A stretch of DNA of 64,000 nucleotides from contig NZ_CP022316.1 of the NCBI RefSeq assembly GCF_002216795.1, forward strand, positions 682,001-746,000. Reading direction: 5' to 3'. Positions within the stretch are counted from its first letter, which is position 1. Every line of letters begins with the position of its first letter. The notes beneath the pieces were generated by a model, which saw only the letters and a list, made by a program, of their open reading frames with translations, had not been told where the DNA came from and searched no databases. The translations under genes were made by a program, and so were the position numbers. The DNA is from Brachybacterium avium (GTDB taxonomy: Bacteria; Actinomycetota; Actinomycetes; Actinomycetales; Dermabacteraceae). This document shows, piece after piece, positions 47,852-58,092 of this stretch.

Positions 47852-48939
47852 TCAGCCGGCCCGCATCACGCGGGCGAAGGGCTCCAGCCAGGTCTCGAGC
47901 AGTTCGAAGGTCTCCCGCTCCCCCAGCACGTCCGGTGCGTCGCACCAGACGGACATCGAGGCCCCAGGACGGGGTCCGGCGTTCCCGCGGGGACGGGCGG
48001 GACGTCGAGGTGATGGTCCTGGGCGGCCAGGCCCATGAAGCGGCGCGGGGCGAAGGTGTCCTCGAGCAGGCCGAACCGGCGGCGGCCGTGGGGCTCGGGC
48101 AGCCCGTCCCCGGAGAGCACGAAGTACAGCAGGTCGCCGTTGGAGTTCACGACGCGGTGGCCGGAGTCGAGGTAGTCGTGGACCGAGGGGGTCCACTCCC
48201 GCCACCGGACCCACACGTCGATCACGATGTCCGAGGAGATCGGCACCACGGGCTGCTCGGAGGCCGGGACGACGTGGTCGTTCCACAGCATCGGGATCCG
48301 GCCCAGCTCCGCCGCCCGGGCGGCGAGGGCGTTGACGAACAGCGCATAGGAGTCCAGCGCCGTCGCCGCGGGTACGAGCTCGCGCCGGGCGTGCGCGACG
48401 AGGCTCGGGAAGCGTTCGGGGTGCTGCTCGTCCTCACCCTCCCAGGGCGCGGCGAAGAACTCGTCCCCGCCCAGGTGGATCGCCTCCCCCGGGAACAGCT
48501 CGGCGGCCGCCTCCAACAGGGCGAGGGCGAACTCCAGCGCCTCGGGGCGGGAGACGTCCAGCCGGTCCTCATGCACCACGCCGTGCCGGTCTCTCAGCCG
48601 CAGATGCTCACGACCCACCAGCAGTGCGGCCGCATGGGAGGGGAGGTCGATCTCCGGGATCAGCGCGATCCCGGCAGCGTCGGCCGCCTCGACGATCCGG
48701 GCCACGTCGGAGCGGTCCCACGCGTCCTCGGCGGCGAGCTCCTCGAATCCCGGCAGCTGCACCCCGACGCGGTACGTCTCGGTGAGATGCAGATGCAGCG
48801 CTGTGAAGCCCAGCTCGCCCAGGCGGGCGATCAGGCCCACCACCCCGGACGCGCTGAAGGCCTTCCGCCCCGCGTCGAGGCTGAGCCCGACGTACCGTCC
48901 CGTGGTCAGGCCGCTCGGGGTGGGGACCGAGACGCTCAT
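47852..48939 (-). pseudogene. GH20-family beta-N-acetylhexosaminidase, frameshifted at 47962-47965
   Basis: The catalytic D-E pair is D159-E160 in HLGGDEFF, and ALHLHLTET and IPEIDLPSHA are GH20 landmarks. Near the C-terminus the frame slips after DPVLG; adding one G to a four-G run gives ASMSVWCDAPD and then the FELLETWLEP tail, ending at 47852. The repaired protein has 362 residues. No signal peptide, so it is probably cytoplasmic. The ATG at 48939 overlaps the pheT stop by 4 bp, so it is translated as the last gene of pheS-pheT-GH20, an odd partnership. The break is probably an assembly error. Confidence 0.88.
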
Positions 48940-51539
48940 GCGCGCAGCACGCCCCCGACGGCCGCATCGACCGCCGCGATGCAGCGCTGACGCGCCGCGC
49001 CGATCTGCTCCGCGGTCAATGTGCCCTCGACCGAGCGCAGCCGCACCGAGAAGGCCAGCGACTTCCTGCCCTCGCCGATCTGTTCGCCGGTGAAGACGTC
49101 GAAGAGGTGGACCTTCTCGGCGAGGTCGCCGATGCCCACCACGATCGCGGCCTCGACGGCCGCAGCGGGGACGTCCTGATCGACGACGAAGGCGAAGTCC
49201 TCCTTGGCCACCGGGTAGGTCGGCACCGGGGTCGCAGCGACGACTGCCGGGGCCGAGGCGATCAGGGCCTCGAGGTCGAGTTCGAGGGCGCTGGTGCGCT
49301 GGGGCAGTCCGAACTCCTTGACCACGGCAGGGTGCAGCTCACCGGCGTGGCCGATCACCGTGCTCTCCCCGTCAGCGGCGAGGACCCGCAGCTCGCCGGC
49401 GCGGCCGGGGTGGAAGGGTGCCTGCTCGACCTGGCGCACCTCGATCCGGGCGCCGACGGCCGCGGCCGCGCGCTGGGCCAGGTCGAAGGCATCGGTCCAT
49501 CCCCAGGGGGTGACCTCTCCCTGCCAGGAGTCCGGTCCGGACGCCCCGCCGATCACGGCGGCGAGGGCGCGGGTCTGCAGCGGCAGCGCGGCGAGGACCG
49601 CGTCGAGCTCGGCGTCCGTGGGTCGCTGTGCGGCCGCGGGCACCGGGGAGCGGGATCCTTCACCGCGGGACCGCGACGTGGTGCCGAGCTGGAAGATCGC
49701 CACCGATTCCTCGCCGCGGCCGAGGTTCCTCCGGGCCACGGGCAGCAGGGTCTGCAGCAGCGAGCTGCGCATCAGCGGTTCGACATCGGCGAGCGGGTTC
49801 AGCAGGCGCACGGCGTCGCGGCGTGCGTCCCCGGTCTCGTAGCGCAGGGCGTCGAAGATGCCCTCGCCCACGAACGGGTAAGAGGTGACCTCCACGAGCC
49901 CGGCCTCGGCGAGCGCGCGGTTCGCATCGCGGCGGGCGCGCTGAGCACGAGTGAGCCCCCGCCCGCCGGGGGCGGTGGGCAGGATCGACGGGATCGTCGC
50001 GTAACCGACCAGCCGGGCGATCTCCTCGACCAGGTCCTCGCGGATGGTGAGGTCCGGGCGCCAGGTCGGCGGGGTCACGGCGAGCGTGCCGTCGGGTCCC
50101 TCCTCCACCTCGCAGCCGATCTTCTCGAGGCTGTCGCGCACCTGCTGGTGCGTATAGGCGATGCCGACCACGCGCTCGGCGTCGCCGAGCGGGAGCGTGA
50201 TCGGGGCGACCGGTGGCGGCACGCGTCCCTCATCGGTGATCGACGAGGCGATCCGGCCGCCGCCGAACTCGACGATCAGCTGGGCGGCGCGGTAGGCGGC
50301 CGCCGGCGGCAGCTGCGGGTCCACGCCGCGCTCGAACCGCTTGGAGGCCTCCGAGGGGAGACGATGACGACGGGAGGAGCGGGCGACCGTGATCGGGTCG
50401 AAGGTCGCCGCCTCGAGCACGATGTTCGAGGTCTCGGCGGAGACCTCGGTGGACTCCCCACCCATCACGCCCGCGATGCCGAGGATGCGGGCGCCCTCGC
50501 CTCCGTCGCTGTCGGTGATCAGCAGGTCCTCGGGATCCAGCGTGCGGGTGACGTCATCGAGGGTCGTGAGCTTCTCGCCGGGCCCGGCGCGGCGCACCAC
50601 GATCGGGGCCACCACCTTGTCCGCGTCGTAGGCGTGCAGCGGTTGGCCGAGGTCGAGCATGACGTAGTTGGTGACGTCCACGATCAGGGAGATGGGGCGC
50701 ATGCCGGCCAGGGTGAGGCGGCGGGCCATCCAGCGCGGGGTCTGCGCTGCGGGGTCCACGCCGCGGACCTCGAGAGCCACGAAGCGGGAGCAGCCTTCGG
50801 TCTCCTGGAGCGGGGCCTGGTCGCGCAGCTGCACGGCCGTCCCGCCGGCCGAGATCTGCGGGAGCTGTACCGAGGTGGCCGGATCGGCAAAGGAGGCGCC
50901 GGTGGCGTGGGAGTACTCGCGGGCCACGCCGCGCATCGAGAAGCAGTACCCGCGGTCCGGGGTCACGTTGATCTCGACGACCTCGTCGGCCAGGCCCAGC
51001 AGCGCGACCGCGTCGTCCCCGGGCTCACCGGTCAGGCCCGCGGCGTGGCCGCGGCCCAGCACGATGATCCCGTCCTCGTCGTCGGGATCGGGGCCGAGGC
51101 CCAGTTCGTCGCCGGAGCAGATCATGCCGTCGGAGGTGTGGCCGTAGGTCTTCCTCGCAGCGATCGCGAAGTCGCCGGGCAGCACGGTGCCGGGCAGGGA
51201 CACCACGACCAGATCGCCCTGGACGAAGTTGTGCGCGCCGCAGATGATGCCGCGGCTGGGGCGTTCCTCGCCCGGCTGCGGATCCTTCGGATCATCGGCG
51301 TCCTCGTTGTGCTCGGGGCCGACGTCCACGCGCACCCAGTTGATGGTCTTGCCGTTCTTCTGGGGCTCCTTGACGAGCTCCAGCACTCGGCCCACGACGA
51401 GCGGTCCGGTCACCTGGGCGCCGAACAGTGCTTCTTCCTCGAGCCCGATGCGGGAGAGGTCGGTGGCGACCTGCAGGGCGGAGGCGCCGGCGGGCAGCTC
51501 GGTGTGCTCGGCGAGCCAGGTCAGGGGAATGCGGGGCAT
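48936..51539 (-). CDS. pheT: Phenylalanyl-tRNA synthetase beta subunit
   Basis: 867 residues with the usual order: tRNA-binding OB fold (EMAP-like, about 40-170), B3/B4 editing domain, B5, the catalytic-like core and a C-terminal ferredoxin-fold anticodon-binding domain (FDVFTGEQIGEGRKSLAF). The start is ATG 51539 (MPRIPLTWLAEH), one base after the pheS stop; a longer frame to 51911 lies inside pheS. Forms the alpha2-beta2 enzyme with PheS. Confidence 0.97.
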   Translation of the reverse strand: MPRIPLTWLAEHTELPAGASALQVATDLSRIGLEEEALFGAQVTGPLVVGRVLELVKEPQKNGKTINWVRVDVGPEHNEDADDPKDPQPGEERPSRGIICGAHNFVQGDLVVVSLPGTVLPGDFAIAARKTYGHTSDGMICSGDELGLGPDPDDEDGIIVLGRGHAAGLTGEPGDDAVALLGLADEVVEINVTPDRGYCFSMRGVAREYSHATGASFADPATSVQLPQISAGGTAVQLRDQAPLQETEGCSRFVALEVRGVDPAAQTPRWMARRLTLAGMRPISLIVDVTNYVMLDLGQPLHAYDADKVVAPIVVRRAGPGEKLTTLDDVTRTLDPEDLLITDSDGGEGARILGIAGVMGGESTEVSAETSNIVLEAATFDPITVARSSRRHRLPSEASKRFERGVDPQLPPAAAYRAAQLIVEFGGGRIASSITDEGRVPPPVAPITLPLGDAERVVGIAYTHQQVRDSLEKIGCEVEEGPDGTLAVTPPTWRPDLTIREDLVEEIARLVGYATIPSILPTAPGGRGLTRAQRARRDANRALAEAGLVEVTSYPFVGEGIFDALRYETGDARRDAVRLLNPLADVEPLMRSSLLQTLLPVARRNLGRGEESVAIFQLGTTSRSRGEGSRSPVPAAAQRPTDAELDAVLAALPLQTRALAAVIGGASGPDSWQGEVTPWGWTDAFDLAQRAAAAVGARIEVRQVEQAPFHPGRAGELRVLAADGESTVIGHAGELHPAVVKEFGLPQRTSALELDLEALIASAPAVVAATPVPTYPVAKEDFAFVVDQDVPAAAVEAAIVVGIGDLAEKVHLFDVFTGEQIGEGRKSLAFSVRLRSVEGTLTAEQIGAARQRCIAAVDAAVGGVLRA

Positions 51540-51540
51540 C

Positions 51541-52647
51541 TCAGATCTCCGTACCGTAGTGCTGGGAGAAGCGGACGTCGCCCTCCACCATGTCGCGCAT
51601 GTCCGCCACGCCGTTGCGGAGCATGAGCAGGCGCTCGATCCCGAGGCCGAAGGCGAAGCCCTGGTACTCCTCGGGGTCCACCCCGGCAGCGCGCAGGACG
51701 TTGGGATGGACCATGCCGCAGCCGCCCATCTCGATCCAGCCGGTGCCGCCGCAGACGCGGCAGCTGGGGTCGGCGTCGTGGTCCAGGCCGTCACGGGCCT
51801 CGCAGCTGAAACAGCGGAAGTCCATCTCGGCGCTGGGCTCGGTGAAGGGGAAGTGGTTCGGGCGCAGTCGGGTGATCGGCGTGCCGCCGAAGAGATGCGC
51901 GGCGAAGGCATCGAGGGTGCCGACCAGGTTCGCCATGGTCAGGTCCTTGTCGATCGCGAGGCCCTCGACCTGGTGGAACATCGGCGAGTGGGTCGCGTCG
52001 ATCTCGTCGGCCCGGTAGACGGTGCCGGGGCAGGCGACGTACAGCGGGGCGCCGCGCTCGAGCATCGCGCGGATCTGCACCGGCGAGGTCTGCGTGCGCA
52101 GCAGCATCCCCGAGCCCTCGGGGGCGACGTACAGGGTGTCCTGCAGAGATCGGGAGGGGTGCTCCGGATCGGCGTTCAGCGCATCGAAGTTCAGCCAGGA
52201 GGATTCGATCTCCGGGCCCTCGGCGATCTCCCAGCCGATGCCGACGAAGAAGTCGTTGATCCGGTCGGTCAGCACCGTCAGCGGATGCGAGGCACCGCGG
52301 GGGCGCAGGTCGGTGGGGAGGGTGACGTCGACGGTCTCGGCGGCGAGCGCGGCCTCCTCCTCCGCAGCCGCGAGCTCTTCCTGCCGGGCGACGAGCTGCT
52401 TCTGCACCCGGCCCTTGCCCTGGCCGACCAGCTTCCCAGCGGCGGCCTTCTGGTCCTTGGGCAGGTCCTTGATGGCGCGGTTCGCGGCCGAGAGCACGCT
52501 GTGATCGCCCACGTGCGCGATACGGACCTGCTTGAGGTCGGCGGTGGTGGTGGCCGCGGAGATCGCGGCGAGGGCAGCGTCGACGGCGGCGCCGATGGTC
52601 GCCTCGTCGATGACCGGGGCGGCGGGAGTCGAGGGTGACTCGGACAC
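51541..52647 (-). CDS. pheS: Phenylalanyl-tRNA synthetase alpha subunit
   Basis: Class II catalytic subunit. A coiled-coil N-terminus is followed by motif 2 (TVYRADEIDATHSPMFHQVE) and motif 3 (GFAFGLGIERLLML), with the phenylalanine pocket around. An internal CFSC...CRVC set suggests a bound zinc ion, as in some actinobacterial PheS proteins. The start is GTG 52647 (SESPSTPAAP). An ATG at 52710 is in frame but overlaps the likely -10 box, so it would not be transcribed. 368 residues. Confidence 0.96.
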   Translation of the reverse strand: MSESPSTPAAPVIDEATIGAAVDAALAAISAATTTADLKQVRIAHVGDHSVLSAANRAIKDLPKDQKAAAGKLVGQGKGRVQKQLVARQEELAAAEEEAALAAETVDVTLPTDLRPRGASHPLTVLTDRINDFFVGIGWEIAEGPEIESSWLNFDALNADPEHPSRSLQDTLYVAPEGSGMLLRTQTSPVQIRAMLERGAPLYVACPGTVYRADEIDATHSPMFHQVEGLAIDKDLTMANLVGTLDAFAAHLFGGTPITRLRPNHFPFTEPSAEMDFRCFSCEARDGLDHDADPSCRVCGGTGWIEMGGCGMVHPNVLRAAGVDPEEYQGFAFGLGIERLLMLRNGVADMRDMVEGDVRFSQHYGTEI

Positions 52648-52708
52648 GGGTATCGCTTTCGTCCAGGGGGCAGGAGGGTGCGTGCGCCGGGGCGAGGCAC
52701 CGCGGACC

Positions 52709-52714
52709 ATTCTA
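52709..52714 (-). promoter_or_regulatory. -10 element for pheST
   Basis: TAGAAT on the minus strand, a near-consensus sigma-A -10 box about 62 bp before the GTG start of pheS. The -35 region is poor. It helps decide the pheS start because the alternative ATG at 52710 falls inside it. Confidence 0.5.
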
Positions 52715-52838
52715 GGAGGCGCGGAGGGTCCTGGGTGCGCCGGCGGTCCGAGCGTCGAGACGGGATCGGTCCCGCAGCCCTCGGCGCGCCGCTCACGGCT
52801 AGGCTGGCAGGGAACCCCCGACCTCGAAGGAGGCCACT

Positions 52839-53939
52839 GTGACCTGGACCGTGAAGGGCGTCGTCGCCCGTACCGAGAAGCAGCCGGCAGAGCTGCTCGA
52901 CATCGTGATCCCCGATCCCGGACCCCGAGATGTCGTCGTCGACATCGAGGCGACGGGTGTCTGCCACACCGACCTCGCCTACCGTGACGGCGGCATCAAT
53001 GACGAGTTCCCGTTCCTGCTGGGCCATGAGTCCGCCGGCCGTGTCTCCGCGATCGGTGAGTCCGTCACCCATGTGGAGGTCGGCGACTACGTGGTGCTGA
53101 ACTGGCGTGCCGTGTGCGGCGAGTGCCGGGCCTGCAAGAAGGGCGTGCAGCAGTACTGCTTCGATACCCACAACGCCTCCCGGCCCATGACCCTCTCTGA
53201 CGGCACCGAGCTCACCGCAGCACTGGGCATCGGCTCCTTCTCGGAGAAGACCCTGGTCCATGAGGGCCAGTGCACGAAGATCTCCGAGGACGCCCCCGCC
53301 GAGGTCGCCGGCCTGCTGGGCTGCGGCGTGATGGCGGGCATCGGTGCGGCGATCAACACCGGGCAGGTCCAGCGCGGCGAGTCCCTCGCTGTGATCGGCC
53401 TGGGCGGCGTGGGCTGCGCCGCGATCGCGGGCGCGAAGCTCGCCGGGGCCACCACCATCATCGGGCTGGACGTGGACGAGAAGAAGCTCGCCGCGGCGAC
53501 CGAGCTGGGCGCCACCCACACCCTGCACACCGAGGGCCTGTCCCCGCAGCAGGTGGCGGAGAAGGTGCAGGAGCTCACCGGCGGCTTCGGCGCGGATGTG
53601 GTGGTCGACGCCGTCGGCATCCCGCAGACCTACGAGACCGCGTTCTACGCCCGTGATCTCGCCGGCCGGGTGGTCCTGGTCGGAGTGCCGCGACCGGGCG
53701 TGGAGCTGACCCTCCCGCTGCTGGACGTGTTCGGTCGCGGCGGGGCGCTGAAGTCCTCCTGGTACGGCGATTGTCTGCCCGAACGGGACTTCCCGTACCT
53801 GATCGATCTGTTCCTGCAGGGCCGACTGCCGCTGGACCGCTTCGTCACCGGACGCACGGACCTTGCCGGCACCGACGGCGCGCTGGACGCGCTGCACGAC
53901 GGCAACACCCTGCGCACCGTGGTGGAGGTGGCCCGATGA
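52839..53939 (+). CDS. mscR: Mycothiol-dependent formaldehyde dehydrogenase/S-nitrosomycothiol reductase family, zinc alcohol dehydrogenase
   Basis: Medium-chain zinc dehydrogenase. Catalytic zinc ligands C42, H63 and E64 (GHES), structural zinc cysteines C93, C96, C99 and C107, and the NAD-binding GLGGVG are all visible. 366 residues. The GTG start at 52839 follows GAAGGAGG. High likeness to MscR/S-(hydroxymethyl)mycothiol dehydrogenase is judged from the family features and from its partner: in mycobacteria Rv2259 (mscR) is followed by an MBL-fold gene, Rv2260, just as here. It would detoxify formaldehyde and S-nitrosomycothiol. Confidence 0.88.
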   Translation: MTWTVKGVVARTEKQPAELLDIVIPDPGPRDVVVDIEATGVCHTDLAYRDGGINDEFPFLLGHESAGRVSAIGESVTHVEVGDYVVLNWRAVCGECRACKKGVQQYCFDTHNASRPMTLSDGTELTAALGIGSFSEKTLVHEGQCTKISEDAPAEVAGLLGCGVMAGIGAAINTGQVQRGESLAVIGLGGVGCAAIAGAKLAGATTIIGLDVDEKKLAAATELGATHTLHTEGLSPQQVAEKVQELTGGFGADVVVDAVGIPQTYETAFYARDLAGRVVLVGVPRPGVELTLPLLDVFGRGGALKSSWYGDCLPERDFPYLIDLFLQGRLPLDRFVTGRTDLAGTDGALDALHDGNTLRTVVEVAR

Positions 53940-54556
53940 CCGCTCGACTCGCACACGCAGTCACCTCCGGCACCTTCAGCCTGGACGGCGAGACCCATCA
54001 GGTGGACAACAACGTGTGGGTGCTCGGCGACGACGAGCAGTGCGTCGTCTTCGACGCACCGCACGACGTGGAGACCGTCCTGGACCTGGTCGGCGAGCGG
54101 GAGTGCGTGGGCATCCTGCTCACCCACGCCCACGACGACCACGTGCGGATGGCGCCCGAGCTCTCCGAGGCACTCGAGGCCCCGATCCTGCTGAACCCCG
54201 TCGATCGGGAGGTCTGGCAGCTCACCCACGGCGACCTGCCCTGGGACGACGACGTCGCCGACGGTGACATGTTCACGATCGCGGGAGTGAACCTCGAGGC
54301 GCTGCACACCCCGGGCCACTCCCCCGGCTCCACCTGCTACTACTCCGAGGAGCTGGGTGCCGTGTTCACCGGCGACACCCTGTTCCAGGGCGGACCCGGG
54401 GCCACCGGGCGCTCCTTCTCCTCACGGGAGACGATCGAGCAGTCCGTCCGGGAGCGCCTGTTCGCACTGCCGGAGGACACCGTGGTGCACACCGGCCACG
54501 GACCGGACACCACCATCGGCACCGAGAAGCGCGCCGCGCAGGGCGACTGGCTCTGA
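53936..54556 (+). CDS. Metallo-beta-lactamase-fold hydrolase, partner of mscR
   Basis: 206 residues with the metal-binding motif THAHDDH (63-69, the usual HxHxDH), then TPGHSPGS and FTGDTLF. The length and layout match glyoxalase-II-type hydrolases. Its ATG overlaps the dehydrogenase stop by 4 bp, so the pair is probably co-translated. A thioester hydrolase acting on the S-formyl- or related mycothiol adduct made by the dehydrogenase is a reasonable guess and has the Rv2259-Rv2260 pair as precedent, but the substrate is not shown by the sequence. Confidence 0.9.
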   Translation: MTARLAHAVTSGTFSLDGETHQVDNNVWVLGDDEQCVVFDAPHDVETVLDLVGERECVGILLTHAHDDHVRMAPELSEALEAPILLNPVDREVWQLTHGDLPWDDDVADGDMFTIAGVNLEALHTPGHSPGSTCYYSEELGAVFTGDTLFQGGPGATGRSFSSRETIEQSVRERLFALPEDTVVHTGHGPDTTIGTEKRAAQGDWL

Positions 54557-54592
54557 GCCCGCACGGGGCGCCCGCTCCGAGCACCTCACCCG

Positions 54593-54640
54593 CAGCGGGA
54601 CGGCGGCGATCATCAGCTGATGATCGCCGCCGTCCCGCTG
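54593..54640. terminator. 48-bp perfect palindrome between convergent genes
   Basis: Each half is 24 bp and is the exact reverse complement of the other, centred on CAGCTG with no spacer. It lies 36 bp after the MBL gene (plus) and 10 bp before the CopD-CtaG gene end (minus). It would form a very stable hairpin on either strand, so a two-way terminator is the likely role. Confidence 0.85.
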
Positions 54641-54650
54641 TGTCGTCGCC

Positions 54651-56731
54651 CTACTGCTCCTGCGCGGGCCGTTCCGGCCGTTCCTGCCCGGAGAGCTCCA
54701 CATGGTGCGGCCGGGAGGCCTCCGGCTGCTCGGCGGCCGACAGCTCCGCCTCGTCCTTCTGCGCGGCGGGCTGAACCTCGCCGCTCAGACTGGCGAGGTA
54801 CGCGTTGTAGGCGGCGAGCTCGGCGCCGCCGTCGCGCTCGGCCTTGCGGTCGTACTGCCGGGCGCGACGGTCGTCGGACTGCATCCACAGCACCGCGACG
54901 ATGATCGCGTAGCCGACCGTGGGGACCTCGGAGATCGCCCACATGATCGTGCCGCCGCGGGTCTGGATCAGGGCGAGCCGGTCCACGGAGTACATGCCCA
55001 GCTCCAGGTACCACCTCTCGGCCACCAACCAGGTCGCCGAGACCAGCGCCACCCCGAAGAAGGCATGGAAGGCGAGGGTCGCCAGCAGCGTGATCAGCTT
55101 CAGCACCGGGTTGATGGGCCTGGTGGAGGGATCGATGCCGATCAGCACCCAGGCGAACAGGTATCCGGAGGCCAGGAAGTGCACGGTCATCAGCACATGG
55201 CCGAGGTGGTCGTACATCGCCAGCTCGAACAGCGGCGAGAAGTAGAAGATGACCAGCGAGCCGGCGAAGATCACTCCCGCCACCGGCGGGGCGGACACGG
55301 TCCGGGCGTACCCGGAGTGCAGCGCCGCCAGCACCCATTCCCGGATCCCGCGCGAGCCGTCCGTGCGCGGGGCATGGCTCTGGACAGCAGCGTGACCGGA
55401 GCCCCGAGCACCCACAGCGGTGGGACGATCATCATCATCGCCATGTGCTGGATCATGTGCGCATCGAAGCGGAACTTGCCCCAGGCCGCGGCACCGCCAT
55501 TGAGCACCCAGGCGAACGCCAGGCAGCCCGCGAGGAAGGCCAGGGTGCGATGCCACTGCCAGTGGTCCCCGCGCCGGGCCAGCCGCATCGCACCGATGAG
55601 ATAGGCGCCTGCCATCGCCACCGCGAGCACGAGGGAGATCCAGTCCGGCTGGAACGCCGTGAACATCGTCAGCGGGCCGAACTCCTGCTCGGGCGGCAGG
55701 AATCCGACTAGGGACATGACTCGCAGATCACCGACCGCGGGAATCTCCTGCGGCACCGGCGGCGCGGAGCGGCCCAGCGCGATCGAGGCCCCGATCACCA
55801 CCGCCATGACCAGCCCTTCGGTGAAGGCCAGGTGACGGAAGCGCACCCGGTCCCCGAGCCGGCGCCGCTGCAGCGCTCCGAACACGCTCAGGACGAGCAG
55901 CCCGAGTGCCTTGACGAGCACCACCCGCCCGTATCCGGTGGTCAGCAGATCCGACCAGGACGAGAGCCGGATGACGGCGCTGACGACTCCGCTGATCGCC
56001 AGGGAGACCACCGCTGCCAGCGCCCAGGGGGAGAACCGACGGATCGTGACCGCGAGGGTCTGCTCCGGCATGCGCCGGGCGAGCAGGGCGATGACCAGCA
56101 GCCCGCCAGCCCAGACGGAGACGGCGACCAGGTGCAGCGCCATGGCGTTGACGGCGTTGATGTGGTCCAGGCTCGCTCCGGCGTGACCGGCCAGGCCCAG
56201 GGCGCCGACCCCGACCCCGGCGAAGGCGAGCCCCCAGCAGGCCAGGACCGTGGACCGCGCGATCGCATAGGCGAGGGCGGAGGCGGCGGCGAAGACGGCC
56301 ACCCCCATCTGCAGGCGACCCAGGTCGCCGCCCATGGCCAGGTCCCACACGTTGCGGTCGGGATCCGCACCGGTCGACTCCAGGCCGCCCAGTGGGATCA
56401 GCGCCAGCGCCGCCACCGTCCACAGCAGGGCTCCCACGGCGCCGAGGCGGACGGTGCGCCGCCGCAGCGGGTCCAGTGTGGTCACCTCACGGCGACCCGG
56501 TCCTGGCAGCAGCAGCACCGCGGTGCCGCCGGCGCCGATGGCGAGCAGCAGCCCGAGGTGGTGCAGCGCACGGGTGACGGGCAGCCCCCAGGTCACCAGG
56601 GGCGAGGCCGGGACCAGCGTGGCTGGTGCCAGGGCTCCGGTCGCGGCCATGCCCACCAGGGCGGCGGCGACGGTCAGGAGCAGCAGGAGGGGGATCAGCA
56701 GCGCCCCCGCGCGCGAAGATCTGGTGGTCAT
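54651..56731 (-). pseudogene. CopD-CtaG fusion membrane protein, frameshifted near 55369-55372
   Basis: One gene of 693 residues if one base is restored. The N-terminal half has about eight membrane helices with the CopD-like copper-resistance region (VTRALHHLGLLLAIG, then NAMALHLVAVSVWAGGLL). The C-terminal half is a CtaG/caa3-type cytochrome oxidase assembly domain (FRFDAHMIQHMAMMMIVPP, MYDHLGHVLMTVHFLASGY), rich in conserved His and Met. The frame slips after LLSRAMP in a four-G/C run; adding a base gives MPPRTDGSRGIREW. Fusions of these two domains are known in actinobacteria and are thought to move copper to the oxidase. It overlaps trmH by 4 bp. Probably intact in the organism. Confidence 0.88.
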
Positions 56732-57624
56732 GCCCCTGCCTGTCGCTGCCGGAGCGTCTCGAAGAGGCAGACGGTCGCGGCGGTGTGGACGTTGAGTGAT
56801 TCGGCGTGCCCGGCCAGAGGGATCCGCACGGCCAGCGGCGCGGCGCCGAGGGTGTCGCGGTCCAACCCGTGCGCCTCGTTGCCGAGGATCCAGGCGATCC
56901 GCGTGGGCAGCTCGACGCTGAACAGTTCTGAGTCGGCGTACCCGCTGGTGGCTGCGGCGGTGATCGAGCAGGCGGCGAGCTGTGCGAGCACGTCCTGGAT
57001 CTCGGCGCCGGTGTGCACGGGAAGATGGAAGAGGCTGCCGGCGGCGGCGCGCACAGCCTTCGGGGAGTAGGGGTCGGCGCAGGTGCGGGTCAGCAGCACC
57101 AGGTCGGCGCCGGCGGCGTCCGCGGTGCGGACCAGCGCGCCGACGTTGCCGGGGTCGCGGACCTCATGGAGCACGACGACGGTGGCCGCCTTCGCAGGCG
57201 CCAGCGCCGCCAGTGCCGCGACGGCGGAGGCAGGATCCTCGCTGGGCAGCGCGCCGACAGCGACGACTCCCTGCGGGGACACCAGGGCACCCGAGGCCTC
57301 CGCGGTCCCGTCCCCTGCCGGCCCGGCCGCCGCGGTCTCGCGGACCAGGGCTCGCAGGATCTGCTCGTCGACGAGCTGCACGGGCACCCCGGCGCGGTTG
57401 GCCAGGTCGACCAGCTCAGCATGGGCACCGGCCGCACGCTCGGTGAGGAAGACCTCGCGGGTCAGCTCGGGGCGGTGGGTCAGCAGCGAGCGGACCGACT
57501 GGGGCCCTTCGATGCGGAAGCGTCCCTGCTTGCGTCGCGCAGAGCGCCCGGCCAGAGCCGCCACCTTCCGCACCCGTTCGGAACGGGGGGACGTCAGCGG
57601 CGACCGGTCCGGGCGCTCAGTCAT
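56728..57624 (-). CDS. SpoU-family (TrmH-like) RNA 2'-O-methyltransferase
   Basis: 298 residues. The three SpoU motifs are present: EVRDPGNVGALVRTADAAG, ILGNEAHGL and SLNVHTAATVCLFE, which form the trefoil-knot SAM site. An N-terminal L30e-like RNA-binding domain precedes them. The target (rRNA or tRNA) cannot be told. In actinobacteria this gene usually follows rplT, as here (29 bp). The stop overlaps the CopD-CtaG start. Confidence 0.93.
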   Translation of the reverse strand: MTERPDRSPLTSPRSERVRKVAALAGRSARRKQGRFRIEGPQSVRSLLTHRPELTREVFLTERAAGAHAELVDLANRAGVPVQLVDEQILRALVRETAAAGPAGDGTAEASGALVSPQGVVAVGALPSEDPASAVAALAALAPAKAATVVVLHEVRDPGNVGALVRTADAAGADLVLLTRTCADPYSPKAVRAAAGSLFHLPVHTGAEIQDVLAQLAACSITAAATSGYADSELFSVELPTRIAWILGNEAHGLDRDTLGAAPLAVRIPLAGHAESLNVHTAATVCLFETLRQRQAGA

Positions 57625-57653
57625 TGCGCTTCATCGCAGATCGTGCCGCGATG

Positions 57654-58034
57654 TCAGGCTGCCGGGGCGTTGACGTCCTCGGGGAGGGCGTTCTTGGCGA
57701 CCTCGACCAGGGCGGCGAATGCCGGGGCATCGTTCACAGCGAGCTCGGCGAGCATGCGACGATCCACCTCGACACCGGCAAGGCCCAGGCCCTGGATGAG
57801 GCGGTTGTAGGTCATGCCGTTGGCGCGGGAGGCAGCGTTGATCCGCTGGATCCAGAGCTGGCGGAAGTTGCCCTTGCGCTTCTTGCGGTCGCGGAAGTTG
57901 TAGGTCTGCGAGTGCAGCACCTGCTCCTTCGCCTTCCGGTACAGACGCGAGCGCTGGCCGCGGTAGCCGCTGGCCTGCTCGAGGATTTCCCGACGCTTCT
58001 TATGGGCGTTGACCGCCCGCTTCACGCGTGCCAC
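57654..58034 (-). CDS. rplT: Ribosomal protein bL20
   Basis: 126 residues. [15 protein letters not shown] is followed by [15 protein letters not shown] and [16 protein letters not shown], the family core. Early binder in 50S assembly. The GTG start at 58034 has AAGGAG upstream. Third gene of infC-rpmI-rplT. The C-terminal tail is slightly longer than in E. coli. Confidence 0.98.
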   Translation of the reverse strand: MARVKRAVNAHKKRREILEQASGYRGQRSRLYRKAKEQVLHSQTYNFRDRKKRKGNFRQLWIQRINAASRANGMTYNRLIQGLGLAGVEVDRRMLAELAVNDAPAFAALVEVAKNALPEDVNAPAA

Positions 58035-58092
58035 GTGATACTCCTTCGATCGTGAATTCAGGGGCGTGGGAGCTGTGCTCCCACGTGGGCGA

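Noticed and set aside
52648..52710. ATG 52710 as the pheS start
   Set aside because: It overlaps the TAGAAT -10 box; GTG 52647 gives the normal N-terminus.
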